A stretch of DNA of 64,000 nt from contig JAGGNK010008670.1 of the NCBI GenBank assembly GCA_017590115.1, positions 7,030,541-7,094,540 on the forward strand. Reading direction: 5' to 3'. Below, piece by piece: positions 13,691 through 24,300 of this stretch. Positions within the stretch are counted from its first letter, which is position 1, and every line of letters begins with the position of its first letter. The position numbers and the translations under genes are program-made. A model generated the notes under the pieces. That model ran no database searches and was not told where the DNA came from. It saw nothing but the letters and a program-made list of their open reading frames with translations. The stretch is from Montifringilla adamsi (Eukaryota; Chordata; Aves; Passeriformes; Passeridae).

Positions 13691-16009
13691 AGATCTAATG
13701 GAGTTGCAATAAGCCACTTCTTTTCCACTCTCTAAAGCAGCATTTTAAATGCTGAACAGAGGAATTCCCTTCCAAAATCCAGCAGGAAAAATCCAGGGCT
13801 GGACAAATCACTCCACTGAGACAGAACAAAACAAGCAGGCACATACAGCTGTGGTAAGAGCAGGTCAAAGCAACCTCAGCTCTTCAGGCTCAGCTGATGA
13901 GCCTATGGCAACAAACCGCTGGTGAAATCACGTGCTGCAGTGTCTAACATGCCAGACAGCCAACAGCACTGGGATCAGGGGATCAAACAACTGAAAAAAG
14001 GATGTGGAAGCATGCCAGAGGCATGATGTCCTGAGCACTCATGCAATAATTTTACTGATTAGATCAAAAGAATGGTCAGTTTTGCTGTATTTATCAGAAC
14101 TGTCTATTTTATCACCAAAGAAGCTTAACGAGTTCCCTTTTTCATCTCAACAGACAGGCAGTCTGGGAAAACACTATGCTATTAATAGAATGGTATTTTT
14201 AGAAAGATGGAAAAAAGAAAAAGGCAAGAGTCCAGATTTTATCCCACCCTCTTCAATGGCATCTGTGATACAACTGCAACACACGTACCAGAGGAAGGTC
14301 ACCTCAGTTGAAAGAGCATTTACAGAAGCCAGAGGAAACATTTGAACTTCTTGATAACTCCCTTCACTGAGCTGCTCTTTGTTCCATACTGCCTCAGCCT
14401 ATCTAACTACCAGCACAGATGGGTTTGAGGGAATGTGGATTTGTATGATGCCAGTTACCAGCTACTTCTTGCAATCACCAAAATGTGCATGTTTAATCCC
14501 TTACTCTGAGTATTAGTATTTAATTTCTTAAATCAGTGCCTATGACTAAAGTAATAGAAAAGGTTCCCCTGTTTTTCTGAGGGAGCTGAATGCAATCCAT
14601 ATTGGAGAACAACTGATGCTGAGATCCCAATACTGACATATCAACATTCTACTTTGTTTGTAAAATGCTTATCTTTGCTCCTGGGGGACTCAGGCTCTGT
14701 ATTTATCAACAGTTTCTTTACATATGCACATAACAAAAAACATACAACAAATACATACATATGTAATTTATATTTATATGTATAATATATATCTGTTGTT
14801 CTACAGGTAGGACTTTTCAGAGAAACCAGAAAATACATGTACACAGAATGATTTACATTATTGTTGTGCCAACAAATTTGAAGAAAACTTTCTTCTCAAC
14901 TCCTTCCTTTCCAGAAGAGCACAGATTAAGCCAGCTATTAAGTCATTGTTACATCCTTTCCATTTAGATCCTAAATAAAACACGTCTAAGTACTTTGCTG
15001 TATCAGAGCCTTCAAAAAGTAGAGTGTGTCAAGACAGAAACCTGCTTTCAGAACTCTCAACAGCAGAGTGCCTTGAGCTAACAACAACTCCTTTTGAAAT
15101 GAAAAATTTTGTGCTTTACATTATATCAAGTAATCCTCTAGGAAAATATATAAGTTTTTCAGTTTGTTTGCTGAGTTTCACACAGATGCATTGCTAACTT
15201 CTTCCTAGCTCTAAGTTCTCTCATCTCTCTTCCAAACTGCATTTCTTCATTGGGATGGATGTGCATCCCTTTGTACGCTTCACTTTGTTTAAGTGCCAGT
15301 GTTTCATGTTTTCATGCCCATTGTCCATCCTCTCTCACAAATTTTGCTCTGGGCTTCATTGCCTCTTCTTTAGACAGGCTCTGAATTTAAGAAATGAAAT
15401 ACAAATACTGAGAACCAGGGATTAAACATGCACATTTTGGTGACTGCAACTCATATCACATAAACCTACATTACCCGAAACCCTGCTCTGGGTCCAGTCC
15501 CACATTAGAAATGTAAATATCTCTTTACATGACACTGACACTAAAACTTGACCCAGGTGTCAAGTCAAAACAAAGGTAGTCTGGACTTGCCTGAGAACCA
15601 AACAATGACCAAAAGTGGATAAGTTATAAAGAAAAACATTACTTTCCTCTCCTGGTTTCTACTGAAAGTATTCAGAAGACAAAAATTATTTGGGTTTTTG
15701 TGGGTGGCAAGAGTGATAGGAAGGATATAACTCCTAATACTTGTAGACAAGAACTTCTGTAATTTGGACACCCGAAGTTAATTCTATGGCAGGCTTTCCC
15801 ACACCATTACATCACTACAACTGCAGAGGAGTACCAAGGTCCCTCTGGAGCTCACTGCATTTACTTCCTGGCTTGGAACAAAATCAGGCACAAGGTTAGT
15901 TTGGACCAGCTGCATCCACACCAGCATTCAGAAGCGGCAGATGCAAAGTGATAATGAAAATTAGCAAACCAAGCCAACCCCATGAAAAGTTGGATTGTGA
16001 GTGGATGAG

Positions 16010-16290
16010 CTCCCACTCATTGCACAAAGTCCATTAAAGAGCAGTGTTCTCATTGGAGTTCATTAAAATTTCAATGAAATGATTCTGCAGTTTCTTTGCA
16101 CGGAGCCAGGATGAATAGCAAACATTGTCTAGTGCTTCTCGTTGCTTTTAGAATGACATCAAACTTTTCATTTTATTTTCCTTACTTTCCTGTGCTGCTC
16201 CTGACAGAAATGGGAAGGCCAGTAAAATAATGATAAGACACAAGTTCACCAGTGTGAAAAAACAAGGTTCATATGTTGCCATTCAGAGTG
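16010..16290. promoter_or_regulatory. Possible conserved non-coding element
   Basis: Non-repetitive, non-coding block with dense short motifs of the type seen in vertebrate enhancers, including AACATTGTC (SOX-like) and repeated TTCATT/AATGAA words. No alignment was possible, so this is a weak suggestion only. Confidence 0.15.
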
Positions 16291-16664
16291 AAATTACTTT
16301 CACATAGTAGTCTGTTGCCTGGATGTATATATTTTTCTCTCTGAAAATGCACATTATCTTGTGGACTTTGAATAAATGAAACCTGAATGATATTGCTCAT
16401 CATTACTTCAGCATAAAAACAGACTGTAATCAAAACCATTTTTAATATTGGTTCCTGATCCCTTCTTTATATAATTTAATTAGCTCAGTGACTTTTTTCT
16501 TTTTTAGACTGCAGTAACAGGAAATAGAATACAATAGCAAATACCTACTGCATTCTGTGAATTCTTAACACCTTTTATCCTTCTAAACACAGGTTTTTAA
16601 CTCTATACCTGTGAATCATTTTAAGTTCATTTTGTCTAGACAGATAAATGGGAGTGCTATCAGC

Positions 16665-16705
16665 TATAATAGATATATAATAGATGTATAATAGATAATA
16701 TAATA
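16665..16705. repeat. Imperfect TATAATAGA(TG) microsatellite
   Basis: Three to four imperfect copies of a roughly 11-base AT-rich unit (TATAATAGATA) in tandem. Simple repeat with no gene content. Confidence 0.7.
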
Positions 16706-19033
16706 CAAAAATAAATTGGCTTCAGAGATTTTTTTCCCTTTAAAGGTAGGTGTAAATGACTGCAAAAGTTCATTTACAATAATAGAAACACCTATGATTT
16801 ATTCTTTCTCTGATTTCCATATCAGACAGAGGGCTTAAAACTGAACTGCACAAAAATGTTTTTACATACACTCACTTAGCAACACCTTTTGTGAGTCCTA
16901 TTTTCAGAAGTGGTGTCTGCTTACAGCACTTGCAGATGTGGCTGGACACGGATGGGGGGTTCAGCAAACCTCCAGACAAAAATTCATTCACTGGAAAAGG
17001 TCAGGAATGCAGTTGTGAAAAGCTGATGAAAAATGGTAGAGACTCTTTTTCAGCTCAATATTCAAACAGGGCAAAAATCACAGTGAAGTATAAAACAAAA
17101 CAAAATCAAATCAAGCCACAAGCTTTTCTAAAAGAGCTTTCTACAACTACAGGCCCTTTATTGAGCCCTACAGGATGATCTGTATTGAGGCCATATGTCC
17201 TTATACCAGTGACCTACCACCAGATATCAGATCCTCTGTTCTCCTTGCACAGGTTTACTGGAAGCAATTTTACAAATTTCACAGACTTCTTTCTGCCACC
17301 CAAGTACAATTTGTAGAACAAAGAAAAGATACACATAAATGGGCAAACTTGGAAGCAGGTAATTTTTCACAAGAACTCCTCCAAGACTTTTGCTGAGTTG
17401 GAATCTGATTTTGTCACTTGGTAAGACATGAGGCCAATATGATCTTATATCTTTCAAATATCTACCTGTGTTGTTTGTCACCACTAAGAATTAATGATGC
17501 ATAATAATTTACAGAGCATGCTCCCTGTTTTCTAAGCTTCTGCTCAGGTTGGAAGTCTGTGGATGGATGCCTCTCATAGTCATCAGCCTTCTGCCAAAAT
17601 TTCAGAATGAGCAAGGGAATCAAAAAGGTTTTTAGCCACTTAAAGGCAAAGCTAAATTAATTTTTTATCATTATTTTTATGGCATGAGTTGCTAAGTGTC
17701 AGCACTTCCCTTCACTGAATGGAAGACCCAGGTTGTTGCATCATAAGTCTGAATTTAGTTGAGCTTGAGTTTTGCCTATTTTTATAAACAAAATATGCTA
17801 AGAAAGGATGGTTTTGGATTTTTATTTTACTGGAAGGTAGGAAATGTGCTCAGAAAAACAGAGAAACAACCCTTGTTCTGTATCAGAAAAGGCATTCAAG
17901 TTATTTGTCAGCAAAATAACTGACAGTTTAAAATGACAACATTTTTTTTCAAACAAATTTTCAGCCTACTAATAGCATAAGAGGAATATCAATGTGTGCA
18001 TTTTTTCACAACTAATCTTACTTTAAGAGATTACTATTCTAAACAGTTATGTTGTTGATTTCAGTGTGGATTTCACTCTTGCCCAAGTCTTTGAAAATAG
18101 CTAAAATTGTTCTGCTTTTGGCTGAGATAAACATTAACAGTCTTATGTCAGAAGATCCCTGAATGACAATTCCATTGTGACCTTCAGTTACACAGATGAT
18201 TCCATTAATTCATGTATGAACTAGAGCATACTCAATATTGATTTAAAAATTGATAGTGATAGGAATCTAAAAAGGCCTGTATATTTTTCCTATCTGGATA
18301 ATAGCAGATTTTGGACAAAAAATCACTACTTCAAAATATAAAAACTCTGCTATGATAGTGTTTCAATGTCAGTTACAATTTCAATGGTTTTATGGCTTTT
18401 TCCTGGACCCTCTCTGGTATGTCCACATACTTTCTGAATTTTAGAAAATGGCATTTGGTAGGATAGGAGTGTGGGTTGGTTGTTTATTTGTTGAAATCAA
18501 TGCTTGCTCGGTTTTCTCTCTTGAAAATTTGGTTTATATTGCTCATACTATAGCACCACCATAAATGCTTTTTCCATCCTAAATAAAGTAGGCAGGAGTC
18601 ACTAACTTTCATTAATTCATTCTGAAAGGCTGTTTCTTCCACCTCCCACTGTAAACTTCTTTGCAGAGTAAGTCGATTAATGGTCAGTCTATACCTTTTG
18701 GGGAGTCCTTTTGTTAGTAATGTTTCTGTCTTTTACAGCCTCAGTCTCTCAAGGATAATGATCCCCTCTGTATGCCTTGATGTATTTAAAGACAAGATCC
18801 TAATCCTTTGGTGTTTAATCTTCACCCTTCATTTTTCTCACTGAAATAAGGGAACCCTTTTTCTGCTCTTTCCAACCAGGGTCCCCAGGATACAGAATCC
18901 TGCAACTTGTAACTTAGTGTCCTTCTGGCATGATGCAGCTTGCTCTGCCTCCTGAGCTGTGGAGTTTTCAGAGAGGACAGAGAATGGTTCAACCCCATTT
19001 ACCCAAAGTATCTCCTGGACCACAGCAGCTCTA

Positions 19034-19102
19034 GGAAATGAAACTGGCAGTTTCACTGTAGGTCTTGCAAAATGAAACCAGAAAATGAAACGAAAATGAA
19101 AC
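19034..19102 (+). promoter_or_regulatory. Cluster of ISRE/IRF-like motifs
   Basis: GGAAATGAAACT at 19034-19045 is a full match to the interferon-stimulated response element consensus GAAANNGAAACT. It is followed by an inverted AGTTTC (19049-19054), then AATGAAACC and two abutting GAAAATGAAAC units (19081-19091 and 19092-19102), giving GAAA spacings suited to IRF proteins. The cluster is about 2.2 kb upstream of the FXR1 start codon. Function is inferred from motif match only. Confidence 0.4.
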
Positions 19103-20067
19103 CTTACAAAGTCTCATAAAAAAAAAAAAATTAAGTAGCTATTATCAGTGGAATTCTTCAGTTCTTGAATCTGGATCCAACTTTTTCTTGTTTCAGTAAA
19201 TGTTTAAAGCAATTTAATTTAGTAGTTACTCATAATTTACATTCAGTGAAAACTAAACTTAGAACAGATTCATCTTTTGGCTGATGTGCTGCAAATTATT
19301 CTGGGCCACAACCTGCTAAAGCCCTTTTCTACTGCCATTTAACCCAGGCACAGCAGTCTGCCTCAAAATTAACATGTAAACAACCCTGTCCCTTTAACCA
19401 CTATCATCCTCACACTTCCAGAAAAACAAACTTTATCAGGCAAATTCAGATGCAGATTGCATTTGCTCAAGCCAGTCCTCATTATCACTAAAGCCCAGAA
19501 CTGTCCCCCAGTTCTGCAAATGTGGACACCCAGGCACCTCACACAATTCTGGAGTAATTTTTTTTTATCCACATTCTGGTTTTATTCCTAAGGACAGCAG
19601 CTCATGCATCGTTTATTTCTGGTTTGTTTTTTTTTTAACCCCAGACACCATTTTTTACCATTTTTTTTTGGTTGACATTGAAACTCTATGTCTTGGAAGC
19701 CGAATAAATGAACCTTAGTCTATTCAATCTTGGGACGATGAAAACTTCAGGCATAGAATTTTTGTAGCACAACTGTTTGCTTCATATTATCTGTTGCCTT
19801 TATTCTGGAAAATCCTGAGTGGACTCTGCCAACAGTAAAGGAGGCACCTTTCTTCAAGAAGGACTCTCTTGCCCATGCATGGCCTTGGCACCATGAACAG
19901 AATAAATTGTAGGTAATTTATAAAGACTAAAACAAAATTTAGAATAAAAGATACCCTCCCAAATTTATGTGGAATATTATTCAAGATTAGGAATATTCAT
20001 GCACACAGCATGGGGAAAAAACGTTCATGCTGTTGATCCCATATCTTTCCTTCAGTTATGGCACATC
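19103..20067. other. Upstream spacer, no gene recognised
   Basis: Intergenic sequence between the ISRE-like cluster and the first CR1 fragment. It contains short A and T runs and no supportable exon. Confidence 0.55.
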
Positions 20068-20205
20068 AGGATCACAGAACCACAGAAACACTGAGGTTGA
20101 AAAAGACCTCCAAGATCATCAGGTCCAGCCATCAAGCCAGCACCACCTTGCTCAGCACCAAACCATGTCCCCAAGTGCCATGCTGCACATTCTTTGACCA
20201 TTTTG
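20068..20205 (-). mobile_element. CR1 LINE 3'-end fragment
   Basis: Begins with GATCACAGAACCACAG and GAGGTTGAAAAAGACCTCC and continues with AAGATCATCAGGTCCAGCC and ACCATGTCCCCAAGTGCCA, the reverse complement of the typical avian CR1 3' region. Only the last part of the element is present, as is usual for 5'-truncated CR1 insertions. Confidence 0.8.
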
Positions 20206-20458
20206 AGCATTTGCATCTCCTTACCCAGTAGCCAGACTTCTCAACACTTTTTTTGGCCTTTATTGTCCAAAATCATCACCCATCTGACAGACATGATTAC
20301 AAGTGTCACAAAAGCAAGACTAACATGAAGAAACTAAAACCGAAAACATCTGATGGGTAAAATATCATCATGGACTCCTGGCCGTTTCGGTCTGATGCCC
20401 AATGGGAAAGATCAGCAGAAAGAGCAACTGCAAGCATTGCAATTGAAATGGCCTTAGG

Positions 20459-20690
20459 CTGAGATGGGAGATTCGGATTAGATATCAGGAAAAAATGTCA
20501 CTTAGGATAGTCAGGCATTGGAGTAGCAGTCCAAGGAGGTGGTGGCCACCATCCCTGGAGGTGTTCAAAGGTACTTGGATCTGGCACTGGGTGATGTGGT
20601 TTAGGGGTTACAGTGCTAGTGCTGGGTTCATGGTTGAATTTCATTATCTTAAAGGCCTCTTCCAACCCAAATGATTCTATGGTTTTATAT
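20459..20690 (+). mobile_element. CR1 LINE 3'-end fragment
   Basis: Contains GGAGGTGGTGGCCACCATCC, CTGGAGGTGTTCAAAG and the terminal CCTCTTCCAACCC / GATTCTATGG, the diagnostic plus-strand 3' end of avian CR1. The orientation is opposite to the copy 250 bases upstream, so these are separate insertions. It stops about 170 bases short of the FXR1 CpG island. Confidence 0.85.
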
Positions 20691-21243
20691 TTAAAGCTAT
20701 TGCAAAAAAACACATGGATTTGGCACAGGTACAGGCCGTTCATCAGGCTCTGCGTGACTAAGCTTATGTGAGCATCCAGCTCACAGCACAATTCTCTCCC
20801 CAGCGTGTTGTGAGAGCCAGCACATCACAGGCAGTTTTTATTTTTTATTGTTTCTGTCGGCAGCAGCACACGGGCACGGCAGGCAGGCAGGGCAGTCCCG
20901 GCGGGTGTGGGCAGGGCGGGGCAGGGCGGCCGTCCCGGGGCCGGCGCTCCGTGAGGGACAAAGCCGAGCCGGGGCTGCATGCCGGGCACCATCTTACCCG
21001 CCCCGGGCGGCGGCTCGGGAGCCGAAGGTGCCCCCTCGGGCGCGGCCTTTTGAGCGGCGTTCACTGCAAAGCGCGGCCCGCCCCGCACCGTGCCCGCACC
21101 GCATTGTCTCCGCACGCAGCGCCCGCCGCCGCCCCCCTCACGCGGCCGCACCCGCGCCCCGCGCTCCCCCCTCAGCCCCGCGCCGGCGGGCGGGGAGATA
21201 ACGGGAGGGGGCGGGCGCCGCTCGCTCCCCCCGCGGTGACAGT

Positions 21244-21251
21244 TTCTAGAA
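21244..21251 (+). promoter_or_regulatory. Heat-shock-element-like palindrome
   Basis: TTCTAGAA is the core inverted pair of an HSF site (TTCnnGAA), 31 bases upstream of the FXR1 ATG. A third unit is imperfect. The short motif could occur by chance. Confidence 0.2.
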
Positions 21252-21281
21252 GCTCGTCCCGGCGTCCTTTGCGGCCCCAAC

Positions 21282-21332
21282 ATGGAGGAGCTGACGGTGG
21301 AAGTGCGCGGCTCCAACGGGGCCTTCTACAAG
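21282..21332 (+). CDS. FXR1: FXR1 coding exon 1
   Basis: Residues 1-17, beginning [13 protein letters not shown]: start of the first Tudor domain. Donor is AAG|gtaccg. Residue 2 is Glu, where mammalian FXR1 has Ala. The intron that follows is phase 0. Confidence 0.97.
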
Positions 21333-24300
21333 GTACCGGCGGCGGGGGCGGCGCGGGCGGCTCCGCGCCCGGCGGGGCCGGGGCCGAAGGGCGGCGGGGG
21401 AGGGGACGGTGAGCGGGGAAGGTGCGGGGNNNNNNNNNNNNNNNNNNNNNNNNNNNNNNNNNNNNNNNNNNNNNNNNNNNNNNNNNNNNNNNNNNNNNNN
21501 GGATGGGGCGGCGGCGGCGGGGGGGCGGCGGTGACGAGGCTGGTGAGGGCTGCGCGCAGGGGAGGTTCGTGTGTGGGGAAGGCAGAGCGCTGGCGGGGCC
21601 AGGGCAGCAGATGCGCGGCGCGGGGATTCCCTGAGCCTCCGTTTCGGGAAGGGTGGGTGGGCGTGAGGAGGGATTGGTGTTGGAAGATGCAGGGGCTTTT
21701 GGGTGGGATGGGGTGAAGCGGGACGATAATAATGGCTTTAAAAGATTTAAAATATTTTTTTTTAAGATTTCGAGTTTATTTATGCCTTCAGAAATCTTCC
21801 TTCACCATCACCCTCCCTGGAATGTCAGGATGGTACAGGATCAATGCAGAATACTCTCAGCTGTTGCCTGTCAGTCATTTTCCCCTAAGCCTGGCTTCAG
21901 ATGTTTAAGAATCCCAGCTCTTTTTATGGCAGCAGGCTCCTGTCTTCCTCTCCAGAAGGGCTGATCCCGGCCAGTATTGTGAGCACGCAGCGTGGCTGTG
22001 TTCTGGGAGGATTTAATCTCGGGACTCTCTTTAGCTATTGTGCCTAACCACATGCACGGTGTGGCATTGCACAGGCAGTGCTGCACTTGGTGTGGGGCTG
22101 GCCCTTTCGATTCCCCCTCCCCCCTTCCGAATTTCCTGAGTGCAGCTGTGGATTTGGCTTGGGAATCATGTGGTGACTGTACAGTATGTAGAGGCAGTTG
22201 GGTGTAAGGGATTGTAACCAGCTGACTTCAGGAGTTAGTTCTTTCAACTGGCCAAGACAAATGGGAGATACCCTTATGAGGAAAGAATGCTGTGGGATAA
22301 ACTGCATCCCTAGTAGGGAACCCTCTGAAATTTTTACCAAAAGGAGTAGATAATAAATTTTATACAGTGGATAATTTTTTTGTTGAACCTGAAGCATCAC
22401 ACAGAAACCCACATCAGAATCATTTGCGTCTAGAACAGGATGCTCCTAAATAGAATTTTTTTTTTTTCCCTGAGCATTAAGAAGGCCAGAATTTGGAAAC
22501 ACTTTTCTTAGCTTTCCATTTTATACCTTGTGATCTTGGACAACTTTCCAAATGATGAATCAGTTGCTCTTCTGCTTAAGGGGAATGTCAGACACATGGG
22601 AGTATGAGGTGTGCTGAATTTTTGGACTGAAGGGATCTGTGTGCACAGAATTTGCTACAATAAGCCTGATTTAAAAGGATGGCATCTCCTAAATCAGTGA
22701 GAATTATCAGCCTTGGATTAGCACCATCATGTGTTTTAGCCCTGTGGACAGTGACTTGAAAAAGCAGAAGTTTTAATTAAAAATGGCATAATGGCTTTGA
22801 GATGAGTGAAGTGGGGATTATGTCCAGTGATGAAGATGGTGGATGAAGGCACGTTAGAATGATTGGATGCACAACGATCAAAGCCCCAACTCAGAGTAAT
22901 CCACTGTTAATGTGGAGGGAGACAAAAACACACAACCCCCATAAATAAAGACCCAAACCAAATAATTCAAACAAACACAACTTCAAAGATTATTCTTGTG
23001 AGCTAAATGCAGTGTGTGTCAGTGACTCCATTTTGTGAATCTTACTCTTGAGGAAGGTAGAGGTTTTGCATTTATTTTGGAACTAGGTAACACTCCTAGG
23101 TCACTTGCTGTTTAAAGTGACCTAAAGCAAAGAGGTGTGTCATTCTCTTTTAGGAAGTGTCCTATTTTGGGCACCAGTAGCATTGATCGTTGCAAGATAA
23201 TGACAAGAGGCTCATTTTTTCTAAGCTGTGTGACACTCCATGGAAGGCGGCAAAAGTTTTCAGAAGAGAAAAAGCAGAATTTGTAAGATGGAATAAGATT
23301 TGAGGTTTGTCTTTAGAGCAGTTTGAATTTGGATTAATTAGTATAGCATAACCCCAGGTAAATGAAATCAGAAAGATCCTGCTATGTGAACAGAGGGAAA
23401 ACAAAATAATTATGTAAACAATAACATGAGAGATTTTCTTTTAAGGAGTTTTTACTATGATCTGCAACTTAGCTGGAGTAGAACAAATGTAGTCGTTGAA
23501 TCTCTTGGAGCATTCTAGTGGGTTTTCAGTACTTACTAGAGGTATGACCATGCTAAATGGTACTCTTTATTACAAAGTTTCTTTAGTTCCTCTAATAATT
23601 GCTCTTCAGTTTTAACAGGGAGTTCTTCCTAAGTGCAGGAAGACCATACATGATACGTATACACTATGGTTGCAATAAATTAGTATGGAAAATTAATATT
23701 CTCTATTAAAATTCATGCAGCATGAAAAGCATTTTGAGTTTTCATGCAGCAGTGAGCAGTTATGGTAAATCCCAAGGTAATTTTAAAAGAAATTATAAGA
23801 GCATATTATGATCTAATTTTAAACTTGTGTATCTAAGTCACCAAACTAATTTGTGGTTTCTTTTTTTTCCCATTTGCTTTAAAGAAGTAATATAGTCTGG
23901 AGAACAGGACAGCATTTACTGTATATTTTATTCCAGGTTCTCAACCATTACACAGCAGAGCCAGTGTTTAGCCACTTCCTGCAGCTTAGAAGACTTTGCA
24001 TATATAATAATTTTGTGCACCCATTGTCTTTGGAGAACAGATGGCACTGATGGGACTTGAACTGGTTGTGGGCTTCTGAAAAATAGGGGGGTTTGTGCTG
24101 TGGAATGGGGGAGAACAGACAGGGTTGCTGAAGACTACTGGTTATGGGTTTGCATATATTAAATGTGCTATGAGGGCTTCCTGAGAGCAGCAAAGTTAAT
24201 GCTTTCTAGGTGAGGACTTGATGGTAGGAAAATCTTTATCTTTGGGACATTAGAATAAATTTTTTTTTAGGTATGGAATGGTGAAAAATACCTGGATTTC

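Larger units (their letters stand above)
4936..19033. other. Intergenic DNA upstream of FXR1, no gene recognised
   Basis: About 14 kb with no supportable exon set. The longest open frames (for example minus-strand 8322-8771, plus-strand 8569-9000 and plus-strand 9956-10282) have no recognisable domain and are not linked by plausible splice sites. The stretch around 8640-9010 is locally C-rich. I see no tRNA or clear transposon body. CCDC39/TTC14, the expected upstream neighbours, are not detectable. Confidence 0.55.
20860..21640 (+). promoter_or_regulatory. FXR1: CpG island and probable FXR1 promoter
   Basis: The sequence switches sharply from about 40% GC to very GC- and CpG-rich, with many GGGCGG/CCGCCC Sp1-type boxes and no TATA box near the start codon. 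The FXR1 ATG at 21282 lies inside. TATA-less CpG-island promoters with several start sites are typical of this widely expressed gene. The transcription start cannot be fixed from sequence alone. The downstream part is broken by a run of N. Confidence 0.8.

Noticed and set aside
13413..13712. Hydrophobic 99-codon frame resembling a membrane protein
   Set aside because: Produced by a pyrimidine-rich tract, which encodes Phe, Leu and Ser by composition alone.
20768..21716. Long Arg/Pro/Ala/Gly-rich open frames over the CpG island
   Set aside because: GC-rich DNA lacks stop codons; one frame even runs through the N gap. Only the 51 bases of FXR1 exon 1 are supported.
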